From assembly GCA_002450255.1 (NCBI GenBank), contig DJYW01000081.1, forward strand, positions 9,753-19,485: DNA of 9,733 bases, given 5' to 3'. Of the stretch, positions 1-8,100 are shown one piece after another. The stretch is from Gammaproteobacteria bacterium UBA6968. GTDB taxonomy: Bacteria > Pseudomonadota > Gammaproteobacteria > Pseudomonadales > Azotimanducaceae. Made by a program: the position numbers and the translations under genes. The notes beneath the pieces were generated by a model. The model did not search any database. It was not told where the DNA came from and saw only the letters and a list, made by a program, of their open reading frames with translations. Numbering within the stretch: position 1 is the first letter of the stretch; the number at the start of each line of letters is the position of its first letter.

Positions 1-692
1 GGCGGCGAGCCACTGCCAACGGTGACTTCGCCATTCGAGCAATGCACCCAGAAGCCAGCTGCAGCACCGTCTGGAAAGAAAAATTCAGGGGTATGAAAGA
101 ACGTCTCAACAAAGACGTAATCAACCCCGGCTAAATCTGCCCGATATTTATCTGAGGTCGCACGCGACGTTAAAAATCGGCGGGCGATAACAACCCATTC
201 CGGACTCATCCAAACAAAACGCGGCATCGTTCGGAGAGCCATCGCATCATGCAAGCGTTGCAACAAGACTTGCAAATCAGCATCGCCGGGGGACTTCCCA
301 GAAAGCTTCCAACGGGTCAGTTTTGTTAAGCGCGCAACCACAGCAGCCACTATGTCAGCCGGATTGGCTGCGTGCACTACGCAGGCCAGGTTGCTGAGTA
401 TGGAATGGTCGGCTTGCACTTTAAAATCGCACTCGGATTCGGGTAACTCGTGTGCTCCCATTTCGAGGGCGCCATCAACAAGGCGCATATACCAGGCGAG
501 CTTGTCGCCCGCGTGCATCCATACAGGCGCATTATGGCCCACCTCGCAAAGCGTAAATTTTACGTTAGGTAACGGCGTCTCGGCCAATAGCCGCGTCATT
601 TCAGTACGCGCGGCAGACACCCACTCAGCGGATGCAAACGTTAGTTCGCCAATCCCGTCTGCCATGACCGCGGTCACGTCCTGACTAGTCAC
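1..692 (-). CDS. SCP2-like (sterol carrier-type) hypothetical protein, 3' end cut by window edge
   Basis: An open frame runs leftward from 692 to the window edge without a stop, giving about 230 codons of an incomplete protein. I chose the GTG at 692-690 because AAGGGGG lies four bases upstream; an in-frame ATG at 665-663 nine codons later is the alternative. The first half (EWVSAARTEM, then an acidic stretch ending ECDFKVQADHSI, then TRWKLSGKSPGD) has the strand pattern and the late 'L-x-G-K/D' turn seen in SCP2 sterol-binding domains, which carry lipids or acyl-CoAs. The second half is rich in Trp and Phe (PRFVWMSPEWVV, FFHTPEFFFPDG, GFWVHCSNGEVTVGSGS) and I do not recognise it. No signal peptide or membrane segment is evident. 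It is the third gene of a leftward group after two dehydrogenases, so a role in handling a hydrophobic substrate is plausible. That the frame is coding is fairly sure; the family call is tentative. Confidence 0.55.
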   Translation of the reverse strand, partial: MTSQDVTAVMADGIGELTFASAEWVSAARTEMTRLLAETPLPNVKFTLCEVGHNAPVWMHAGDKLAWYMRLVDGALEMGAHELPESECDFKVQADHSILSNLACVVHAANPADIVAAVVARLTKLTRWKLSGKSPGDADLQVLLQRLHDAMALRTMPRFVWMSPEWVVIARRFLTSRATSDKYRADLAGVDYVFVETFFHTPEFFFPDGAAAGFWVHCSNGEVTVGSGSP

Positions 693-891
693 TTTTCCCC
701 CTTACTACCCCTGGCCGCAGACGCAGTGGCGTTGTCTGCCTGCTCCGCATCGATATGCTTTTATCCGACCTCTTTGCGCTTCCTGATAGCTAATCCAAAA
801 GAGCCGCCAACAGATGCTAACTATGCCCGCTCCGGCCACCGAGCCAACACCAGGCTGCGAGATGCGCGCGGCAAGCACGCTTTGCAAAAAA
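693..891. other. 199-base gap between dehydrogenase and SCP2-like gene; possible gene debris
   Basis: This gap is longer than the other spacers in the leftward group. No complete gene with a start and a ribosome site is visible in it. One minus-strand frame reads LASVGGSFGLAIRKRKEVG, a TAA at 763-761, then KHIDAEQADNATASAARGSKGEK ending in TGA at 691-689. That stop overlaps the GTG start of the next gene in a GTGA arrangement. The charged tail looks protein-like, but the frame has no start codon and is interrupted. A different minus frame (911-705) stays open for 68 codons but starts inside the upstream gene without a ribosome site. I see no convincing promoter or terminator here. Confidence 0.4.
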
Positions 892-1734
892 CTAGGCCAT
901 ATACCCGCCATCCACGCAAAGAATTGCTCCCGTCACATAACTCGCCGCATCTGACGCCAAGAAAACTGCTGCATTAGCCATTTCCTCAAATGTTGCAACG
1001 CGCCCAAGCGGCAAATTCTCTGGGCCGGTAGACCAGGCCTCGAATTTTTCTTGTTGGCTCATCTCGGGTCGCGGTGGCGGTGGTTGCTTTGGCGCACGAT
1101 CGGGATTTTCACGGTAGAAGTCTCCGGATGGATGTTGCTCCCATTCGACCAAGGACGGCGCAATGGCATTAACCCGAACATTGGATGGACCGAGATAGCG
1201 GCTGTACTGCCGCGTCATCATCGCAATGCCTGCTTTCAGAATGGCGTAGTTGCCCATGCCTTTATCCGCGTGCGCCTTCAAACCGCCACGCGATGTGAGA
1301 TTGATGATGCTGCCGCTACCCTGCGCTTGCATGATGGGTGCAACGGCCTGATGAGTATGCCAATACCCTTTTAGATTAACGTTGGTTAATTCATCCCAAT
1401 CTCGGTCATCGAGTTCAAGCAGCGATTTGCGATGATAACGAACCGCTACATTCATAAGGATGTCGATGCCGCCAAGCGAGTCGATGGTTTGCGCGATTAA
1501 GGCATCTACATCCGACTTTTGCGAAATATCGGTTTTAACTGCGAGCGAGCGACGGCCCATGGCTGCAATTTCATCAGCCACAGACTGCAGCGCGCCGTCT
1601 TCATTATTTACGTCGGTTACGACCACATCGGCACCGGCTTCGGCCAAGCCAAGCGCAAACCCCTTACCCATATTGCGCCTGGCACCAACAACAATTGCCT
1701 TTTTCCCGGCCAGCGAAAAATCTGCAAGAGCCAT
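892..1734 (-). CDS. Short-chain dehydrogenase/reductase (SDR family), NAD(H)-type
   Basis: Encodes a 280-residue cytoplasmic oxidoreductase of the classical SDR family, which interconverts alcohols and ketones using a nicotinamide cofactor. The N-terminal Rossmann fold shows the glycine motif GARRNMGKG at residues 17-25. Asp41 at the end of the second strand favours NAD over NADP. The usual NAG motif is replaced by NVAV near residue 95. Ser148, Tyr163 and Lys167 (YAILK) form the catalytic set, with Asn120 completing the tetrad, and the C-terminus VTGAILCVDGGYMA is typical. It is about 30 residues longer than the usual 250 because of an insert at roughly residues 196-240 in the substrate loop, containing a run of prolines (KQPPPPRPE). 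Start: ATG at 1734 with AGGAGG four bases upstream. It begins 27 bases after the stop of the medium-chain dehydrogenase, so the two are very likely co-transcribed. The substrate cannot be read from the sequence. Confidence 0.93.
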   Translation of the reverse strand: MALADFSLAGKKAIVVGARRNMGKGFALGLAEAGADVVVTDVNNEDGALQSVADEIAAMGRRSLAVKTDISQKSDVDALIAQTIDSLGGIDILMNVAVRYHRKSLLELDDRDWDELTNVNLKGYWHTHQAVAPIMQAQGSGSIINLTSRGGLKAHADKGMGNYAILKAGIAMMTRQYSRYLGPSNVRVNAIAPSLVEWEQHPSGDFYRENPDRAPKQPPPPRPEMSQQEKFEAWSTGPENLPLGRVATFEEMANAAVFLASDAASYVTGAILCVDGGYMA

Positions 1735-1761
1735 ACGTCCTCCTATATTGTCCCTTGTCTA

Positions 1762-2724
1762 TCAGGGTATGAGTATCACGCGCCCTACCGCTTGTCGAGA
1801 TTCAATATAGGCGTGCGCGTCTGCTGCTTGCGCAAGCGGATAGGTTCGATCAATCGGCATGTTTAAAGTTCCCGCAGCCATTTGCTGCAACAAACCACCG
1901 ATCATTTCTTGGGCGCGCGCGGTCGCCATCTCAGCGCCTAAAAAAACGCCCGTGAGGCTTTTGTTGCCGGGCGCCAGACCACCCACGTCAATTTTGCTGA
2001 AGTCGCGGCTAGCAGTACCCACACTAACTATGCGGCCCCGCCGTCCGGCCGAGGCAATACTCTGCTCGAGCACTTTTCCGCCAACGGGATCGATCACCAG
2101 GTTTACGCCTTTGCGTGACGTCAGCCGCATCACCTCCTGAGTTAAATCCTGCGTGGTGTAGTTAATGCCTTCGTCTAAACCCAAATCAGCCAGGCGAGCC
2201 AAACGCTCAGCAGATGAGGCCGTGGCGTAGACCGTAGCGCCTGCTTGTTTCGCCAACTGAATACAGGCTATACCAACGCCACCCGCACCACCTTGCACCA
2301 GCACGGTCTCGCCCGCCTGCAAGCGACCAAACTCAAATAACGCATCGTGAGCGGTGCCGCAGGTGACTGGAATACAAGCGCCTTGCTCGAACGAAACGCT
2401 GTCTGGTAACACCCAGCAAGCGAAGCGACTCACAACACGTTGTTCTGCATGTGAACCGGCGCCGCCGAGGGTGGTCACACGCTGCCCCACCCGAAGGTCG
2501 GAAACCTCCGCGCCGACCTCCGACACCACGCCCGCCGCGGTATAACCGACAATATGCGACTTGCCGCCGGTATCGATATAGGCCCGGGCGAGCACATCGC
2601 CGCCTTCCACAGAAATGGCCATCACATCGATCTTGACTTCTTTTGGCCCGCAAGACGGTTCCGCTACATCTTCGTAGCGGAACACCTCGGGACCGCCCGT
2701 TTGATGATAAACTGCTGCTTTCAT
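1762..2724 (-). CDS. Medium-chain dehydrogenase/reductase, zinc-free quinone oxidoreductase type
   Basis: Encodes a 320-residue MDR protein of the NADPH:quinone oxidoreductase group, cytoplasmic enzymes that reduce quinones or the double bond of enones. Residues 1-120 form the GroES-like substrate domain (starts MKAAVYHQTGGPEVF; HIVGYTAAGVVSEVG at 57-71 resembles the family's 'GxDxAGvV' strand). The Rossmann domain carries GGAGGVG at 145-151 within VLVQGGAGGVGIACIQLAKQ. The cysteine cluster of zinc alcohol dehydrogenases and the GHE catalytic-zinc motif are absent, so a zinc-free enzyme is expected. I start it at the ATG at 2724 because AAGGAGA lies seven bases upstream and MKAAV is the standard family start; the frame is open to an ATG at 2787, but that would add 21 unrelated residues and run through the promoter region. 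It is the first gene of the leftward group, divergent from the amidohydrolase. The substrate is unknown. Confidence 0.92.
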   Translation of the reverse strand: MKAAVYHQTGGPEVFRYEDVAEPSCGPKEVKIDVMAISVEGGDVLARAYIDTGGKSHIVGYTAAGVVSEVGAEVSDLRVGQRVTTLGGAGSHAEQRVVSRFACWVLPDSVSFEQGACIPVTCGTAHDALFEFGRLQAGETVLVQGGAGGVGIACIQLAKQAGATVYATASSAERLARLADLGLDEGINYTTQDLTQEVMRLTSRKGVNLVIDPVGGKVLEQSIASAGRRGRIVSVGTASRDFSKIDVGGLAPGNKSLTGVFLGAEMATARAQEMIGGLLQQMAAGTLNMPIDRTYPLAQAADAHAYIESRQAVGRVILIP

Positions 2725-2731
2725 TTTGCGA

Positions 2732-2738
2732 TCTCCTT
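2732..2738 (-). promoter_or_regulatory. Ribosome binding site fixing the dehydrogenase start
   Basis: The minus strand reads AAGGAGA, then seven bases, then the ATG at 2724-2722. This supports 2724 rather than the upstream in-frame ATG at 2787, which has no comparable site. Confidence 0.7.
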
Positions 2739-2746
2739 GTCTATAA

Positions 2747-2755
2747 CTTATATCA
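2747..2755 (-). promoter_or_regulatory. Candidate extended -10 promoter for the leftward genes
   Basis: The minus strand reads TGATATAAG, matching an extended -10 (TG, one base, then TATAAG, five of six to TATAAT). No good -35 hexamer stands about 17 bases upstream, which extended -10 promoters can tolerate. Transcription would begin near 2740, leaving a short leader with the ribosome site almost at its 5' end. The same bases form an 11-base palindrome with an odd centre (2742-2752). This is a prediction by eye. Confidence 0.3.
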
Positions 2756-2765
2756 GAGTTGCAAC

Positions 2766-2791
2766 ACTGTTTGCTGCATGTAGACAACAGT
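2766..2791. promoter_or_regulatory. 26-base imperfect palindrome, candidate operator in the divergent promoter
   Basis: The outer half-sites are ACTGTT (2766-2771) and AACAGT (2786-2791), exact reverse complements. Counting inward, 10 of 13 positions in each half match. The site sits between the divergent dehydrogenase and amidohydrolase genes, upstream of the candidate leftward -10 and 25 bases before the amidohydrolase ATG. Its size and position suit a dimeric or paired-dimer repressor that controls both directions. No regulator gene is in the window, so the cognate protein is unknown. Confidence 0.35.
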
Positions 2792-2816
2792 AAACCAATT
2801 TAGAGGAGGAGAAGAA

Positions 2817-4532
2817 ATGCCGCACGACATAATCATTCGCAACGGCCTTATCGTTGACGGACTGTTAAATCCCGCCTACGTAGGCGATGTAGCCATCGAC
2901 GGCGACACAATCACCGCCCTAGGCAAAATAGACGCTACCGGACACAGGGAAATCGATGCTGAGGGTGCCGTTGTCACCCCTGGTTTTATTGACCTGCATA
3001 CCCACATGGACGCACAAATTGGCTGGGACCCACAGGTAACCCCGGCATCCTGGCACGGCGTAACGTCAATTCTGATGGGCAATTGCGGCGTTTCATTCGC
3101 ACCCGTGCGTCCAGAAGATAAAGAACTCTTGGCAGGCATGATGGAGTCAGTTGAGGACATTCCGCGCCAAGCGATCATGTCGGGACTATCCTGGAAATGG
3201 TCAAGCTTCGGCGAATATCTCGATGCAATCGAGGAATGCAAGCCAGCCGTCAATGTCGCTGCCTTAGTCGGACACGCTGCAACTCGCTTCTACGTAATGG
3301 GTGAACGTGCCGTTGAGGAAGCACCAACTGCTGAGGACATCACCCAAATTGCGAAGCTCGCTGGGCGCTCCGTACAGGAGGGCGCGGTCGGATTTTCGGT
3401 AAACCGCCTCAAAGCCCACAGGCTGCCGGACGGACGCTGTATTCCCGGCACCTTTGCGCCGGAGGAAGAACTCGTCGCAATTGCCAAAGAAGTCGGCGCT
3501 GCCGGCGGCATTATGCAAAGCGTTATCGAAGCGCATCCACTCGATGAAGAAATGGGCTTAATGCGCAAGCAGTTGGAAGCAGCTGGTACCCACATGCTGT
3601 TTAGCGCACCGTGGCTGCCTGGCGAAAATGGCGCAAGTGCTTATCAACCCGCTATCGACTCGATGCGTTCAGCGGGTCTCGACATCACCGGCACTACGCA
3701 ACCCCGCGCTGCCGGATTTTTATCAGGCCTGAATACTTTCATCCTGTTCAGCCTACGTTCCGAAAGTGAAAACTGGCGCAAATTACAGCGCACCCCGGTC
3801 CCGGAAAGGCTGGCTTTAATCAAAGACGCTGCTTTCCGCGAACAACTTATCCAAGATGGCAAAGCAATGGAGCTAGCCGAACACATCGGTCAAACCTTGT
3901 CTTCGGCAAAGTATGGGTTGCCCTGCAAAAAAACTTTCTGGATGGGCAACGCAGATCGACCTAACTATGCACATCAGCCGGACCAATCATTAGCGCATCT
4001 GGCGGAGGCAGCAGGGGAACATCCGGTAGAAACCTGGTTGCGCTTACAGCTTGAATCCGAAGGCCAAGGGTTTTTCCATGTTCGTTTTGTAAACGAAGAC
4101 TTAAGCGTGCTGCCGAACTATATGGGCGCGGACTGGGTCGTGCCCGGCGTCGGCGATGCAGGCGCACACGTCAGTCTGATTATGGATGCAGGCTGGACGA
4201 GCTTTTTCATATCGCACTGGCACCGAGACACCGGCACCTATTCGCTTGAAGAAACCATCCATATGCTAACCGCCAAGCAAAACCGCGTACTGGGACTGCC
4301 AGATCGCGGCTCGTTGGTCATTGGCAATAAAGCGGATATCAACGTGCTGGATATCAATCGCTTGGAAGAGCGCCAGCCACAACGCGTGGAAGATTTTCCT
4401 GGTAACGCACCAAGGCTAATTCAGCGCGGCGTCGGCTATCTCCAAACGCTGGTGAATGGCCAGGTCATCCTGGAGAACGATGAACTAACAGGAACCCGCA
4501 GCGGCATGATGCTGCGCAATTCGCAGACCTAG
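2817..4532 (+). CDS. Amidohydrolase_3 family protein, N-acyl-D-amino-acid deacylase-like
   Basis: Encodes a 571-residue cytoplasmic hydrolase of the amidohydrolase superfamily. Residues 1-55 form the first part of the small beta domain (DIIIRNGLIVDG). The TIM barrel opens with TPGFIDLHTHMD, giving His61, His63 and Asp65. NCGVSFAP follows at 89-96, where Cys90 is the metal-bridging cysteine position of D-aminoacylases. VGHAATR lies near 151-157. GVGDAGAH at 444-451 supplies the catalytic aspartate position (Asp447). The beta domain closes with GSLVIGNKADINVLD. The expected barrel histidines of D-aminoacylases (THMRDE- and ISHHK-like motifs) are not obvious: the equivalent stretches read GIMQSV (231-236) and HMLFSAPW (259-266). 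The metal site, and so the substrate, may therefore differ from true D-aminoacylases. Start ATG has AGGAGG seven bases upstream. The gene is transcribed alone, divergently from the dehydrogenases. Cleavage of an amide, lactam or similar bond is inferred; the family is sure, the substrate is not. Confidence 0.9.
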   Translation: MPHDIIIRNGLIVDGLLNPAYVGDVAIDGDTITALGKIDATGHREIDAEGAVVTPGFIDLHTHMDAQIGWDPQVTPASWHGVTSILMGNCGVSFAPVRPEDKELLAGMMESVEDIPRQAIMSGLSWKWSSFGEYLDAIEECKPAVNVAALVGHAATRFYVMGERAVEEAPTAEDITQIAKLAGRSVQEGAVGFSVNRLKAHRLPDGRCIPGTFAPEEELVAIAKEVGAAGGIMQSVIEAHPLDEEMGLMRKQLEAAGTHMLFSAPWLPGENGASAYQPAIDSMRSAGLDITGTTQPRAAGFLSGLNTFILFSLRSESENWRKLQRTPVPERLALIKDAAFREQLIQDGKAMELAEHIGQTLSSAKYGLPCKKTFWMGNADRPNYAHQPDQSLAHLAEAAGEHPVETWLRLQLESEGQGFFHVRFVNEDLSVLPNYMGADWVVPGVGDAGAHVSLIMDAGWTSFFISHWHRDTGTYSLEETIHMLTAKQNRVLGLPDRGSLVIGNKADINVLDINRLEERQPQRVEDFPGNAPRLIQRGVGYLQTLVNGQVILENDELTGTRSGMMLRNSQT

Positions 4533-5166
4533 CATCGCGTCAATATTGGCATCGTGCAGAAAACAGTGCGGCGTTAATCGATGTGTCGCCAGAAATATCT
4601 CACCTTGCCTTGCTACCGGCAATAACAAAGCTGAGCCTTCGTAGCGCGCATCCTCGTTATCGAAAGGAACGAGGATGCGCTTATGACGGCAGGCCGAATA
4701 ACATCCGTACCCTCTGTTTTCACTTTAAGATCAGGGGACACTGAAGATTCTTACCTTGTGCATGCTAACGAATCTAACAACGGGTGAGTCGTTAATAACA
4801 AATCCGGGACCCCGTTAGCCCGCTATTGCAGCGAGCAGAAGCGTTCCACGACAGGTTCATACCTGGACTGTCCCAGCAACGGCTATGCAATCCCTTTTGG
4901 TCTGCGACCTCGCGCACGCCGCAGCTCTCGCTTTGATGTTGAACAATAGGGGATCTTTAGCAGATCACAGTGTACGAGTGGGTTAACACTAATGAGACAG
5001 GCGCTAAAAGCGTGTTGATGGGACAGGTCGCGCTCCGAGACCAATGCTCTCCGACTGCGACTGAACTGATCCGTCTTTAACCTGTTCGCGACCAGCGAAT
5101 AGTTTTGCTGATCAAACGACAACCTGGGCTTTTTCCAATCTTAAGCGACGCCTGCAGTTGCAATCG
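4533..5166. other. 634-base region without a convincing gene, between converging genes
   Basis: I find no gene with both a plausible start and recognisable content. A minus frame of 79 codons (5122-4883) has no ribosome site and no familiar motif. Several short frames on both strands are broken by stops, for example a plus frame from 4788 to about 4950 ending RRSSRFDVEQ. Such a patchwork suits decayed mobile or coding DNA. The stretch near 4730-4750 (AGATCAGGGGACACTGAAGA) has the look of sequence found beside REP-associated transposases, but this is from memory only. The region holds the perfect hairpin at 4646-4680, a looser inverted repeat at 4776-4818 (CTAACAACGGG against CCCGTTAG), and a small five-base-pair hairpin at 5085-5099. 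Confidence 0.5.
4646..4680. repeat. Perfect 13-bp inverted repeat with 9-base loop, possible terminator or fold element
   Basis: GCGCATCCTCGTT (4646-4658) and AACGAGGATGCGC (4668-4680) are exact reverse complements around a nine-base loop. The stem has eight G-C pairs and should be very stable in RNA. It lies 113 bases after the amidohydrolase stop. Only TTAT follows on the plus strand and no T-run follows on the minus strand, so it is not a canonical intrinsic terminator. It could still slow polymerase, protect the 3' end of the amidohydrolase mRNA, or be a dispersed repeat element. Confidence 0.5.
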
Positions 5167-8100
5167 CTACCAGGTATCCACATAGGGATACTTCTTCTCA
5201 GTGCGATGCGGTGTAGGCGGCAGTCGTTTTAGACTTGCAGCTATCCAAGAGCGGGTTTCCGCCGGATCAATGACATCATCAATGCCGCCACCGGCTGCCG
5301 CATTGACTGCTTTAGCCGAGTCGTAAGCTCGATCGACGCGCTTGTTAAATTCGTCGGCGCGCTCTTGAGGATCTTCAATCGCCATCAGCTCTTTGCGATA
5401 ACCAAGCTTGACCGATCCTTCTATGTTCATTCCAGCAAACTCAGCTGTTGGCCAGGCAACCGTAAAAAAGCCTACCAATGCGCTGGCGCCACACATAGCC
5501 TGAACGCCAAGCCCGTACGCCTTGCGCACAACAACGCCAAACAACGGCGTTGTTAGATTAGCACCGGCGTTGAACATGCGCACGCAGTGGCGCACTAATG
5601 CAGTCGCCTCGACATCAGGACCGACCATCATACCCGGGCAGTCCATAAGGCTGAGAATCGGAATATCGAACGCATCGCAAAGCTGAATAAAGCGCGTCCC
5701 CTTATCCGCACCGTCAGAATCGATAGCACCCGCTAAGTGATGCGGGTTGTTAGCAATTACGCCCATAGGCCGCCCTTCCACGCGTATGAAACAGGTGATA
5801 ACGCCAACACCAAAACCTTCACGGATTTCCAGGACGGAATCTTCGTCCGCAATCGTCGCAATCACTTCGCGCATATCGTAAAGACGCAGGCGATTTTCCG
5901 GCACGATATGACGCAATCTCCGTTGATCTGGTGCTTCCCAGCTGTCTACGGAACCCTGGAAATACGACAGGTACTGCTTTGCTACCTGGACGGCTTCCGC
6001 TTCATCTTCAACCAAGATATCGACCACACCGTTGGGCACCTGGAACGACATAGGGCCCACTTCTTCCGGCGTGTAAATGCCTAAACCACCCCCTTCGATC
6101 ATGGCCGGTCCGCCCATCGCAATCGTAGAATCCTGCGTGGCTATGATTACATCGCAACACGCCAACAGTGCGGTATTGCCCGCAAAACAGCGTCCATGGT
6201 TAACGCCGATCATAGGCACTGCGCCAGAGAGCTTTGAAAACTGAGTGAACGTATGCGTATCAAACGCAACCGCAGGGCCGGTTGAATCATCACCAGGACG
6301 ACCGCCACCGCCCTCGCCAAACAGCACGATCGGCATACGAAAGCGCAGCGCTAACTCAAACATACGATCCTGTTTGTAGTGGTTACGAGAACCTTGCGTG
6401 CCTGCCAGTACTGTGTAGTCATAGTGCACCACCATGGCACGCGCTGCTTCCTCGCCAAACAAATCCGCGTTGATGGTGCCAGTTCCGGCCACGACGCCAT
6501 CACCCGGTGTGCGCTCGCGGAGCGTCGCCATGTCTTGGCGCTTATGCTGCCGCGCAACAATCAACGGCCAATATTCTTTAAACGAACCCGCATCCATCAA
6601 TTCGGCAATGTTTTCGCGCGGCATTCGACCACCGCGCGCATGGCGCTTAGCAACCGCCTCTGGACGATTTTCATCGAGGGTGAAGGCGTGACGATCGTAG
6701 TTCTCCTGCAGGTCGCCACGGATGTTATCCAGGTCGACCGTTTCGGATTCGGTCGCCGCGCCGCCGGTCACCTCTGCTTGTTCAACAAAGACAATCGGAA
6801 ACGCTTCGCGCACCACATCGCCTGCGGCCATAGTCACCTGACGCACGATGCCATCATGATCAGCGGCAATTACGTGCTCCATCTTCATGGCTTCGACTAC
6901 GGCTAATTGTTGCCCAGCACGCACCTCATCGCCAGCCACCACATCAATGCTAACAATCGTGCCTTGAATCGGTGAACTCACTGCTGTGGAACCGTTTGGA
7001 CCCACGATGGTCGGCGCAGCTTCCGCTGCGGCGGTCTGGCGTGATTTTACTTCCGCGTCGTGCGCAAATAACGCTAACGGGTCTGATGTATCAACTTTTG
7101 CTCCGGCGAAACCCTCGCCTGTGGGGCTAGCATCAGCACTGAAAAAACGCTTACGCGCTTCGGCAGGCGCGGCCAGCGCGGCCATATTTGCGTCCACCCA
7201 ACGGGTGTGAATGTCGCCCTCTGCAAAATCGGCATGACTGATTAAATTGATGAGAAATTCTGTATTGGTACTGACCCCTTCAATCCGAAACTCAGCCAGC
7301 GCTCTGAGCGTTTTTGCGCAAACAGCAGCAAAATCCCTGGCTTTATGCGCAACGATCACTTTAGCCAACAGCGAATCAAAAGCGGTAGAAGTTTGATAAC
7401 CAACATAGCCAAAGCCATCGACCCTAACCCCGGGGCCGCTGGGTGGTTCATAAGCGCTGAGCGTACCAGAACCCGGCAACACACTACCGTCAGCGCGCAG
7501 GGTCTCCATATTGACGCGTGCCTGGATGGCAAAACCGCGGGGTTGTACCGGCTCACTTAAACCCAGCGATTCAAGGGTGGCGCCCATTGCTACTTGAATC
7601 TGACTTTGTACCAAGTCGAATCCGGTGACTTCTTCGGTGACGGTATGCTCGACTTGTAGGCGGGCATTGGCCTCGATAAAGACAAACTCCGGTAGATTGC
7701 CAGATGCGTTCACCAGGAATTCGAACGTGCCGAGACTCTGATAGCCTTCCTGTTTGGCAAACGTCATGGCCGCTTCGATAATGCGGCTGCGGAGTGCGTC
7801 ATCTAGAGCCGGTGCAGGTGCGATTTCCACTACTTTTTGATTGCGCCGTTGAGCGGAACACTCGCGTTCACCTAAATTGCTAACCGCGCCGATCTCGTCG
7901 CCGATGATTTGAATTTCGACATGTCGAGCCCTCGGCATGAACACTTCGACGTATACATCGGCAATCCCAAACGCAGCCTTAGCCTCAGACTGACACCGCT
8001 GAAAGGCAGCTTCTAACTCAGCCTTATCCGTTACGGCGCGAGTACCGCGCCCTCCTCCACCAGCCAGCGCTTTGATCATAATGCCGTCCGGGTGCGCATC

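Noticed and set aside
886..894. T-run just after the SDR stop as an intrinsic terminator
   Set aside because: The only possible stem before it is about three base pairs within the coding end, too weak for termination.
705..911. 68-codon minus-strand open frame in the gap after the SDR
   Set aside because: It starts inside the SDR coding end, has no ribosome site and encodes no recognisable domain; the length is within chance in this composition.
2725..2787. Upstream ATG at 2787 as the start of the medium-chain dehydrogenase
   Set aside because: The extra 21 residues are Cys/Ser-rich and unlike the family, the ATG lacks a ribosome site, and it would place coding sequence across the operator and promoter.
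4772..4820. Integron attC-like pair: ATCTAAC (fits RYYYAAC) and GTTAGCC (near GTTRRRY)
   Set aside because: The second box fails the consensus at one position, the inner arms do not form the usual stem, and there is no integrase or cassette array.
4852..4868. tRNA T-arm-like sequence (AGGTTCATACCT)
   Set aside because: The loop lacks the conserved A58 and no matching anticodon arm, D arm or acceptor stem surrounds it.
5085..5106. Small hairpin TTCGC/GCGAA followed by TAGTTTT as a plus-strand terminator
   Set aside because: The stem is only five base pairs and the T-run is short and interrupted; it is too weak to call.
4883..5122. 79-codon minus-strand open frame after the carboxylase
   Set aside because: No ribosome site, no motif and an Arg/Ser/Cys-rich composition typical of chance frames; described instead as part of the gene-poor patch.
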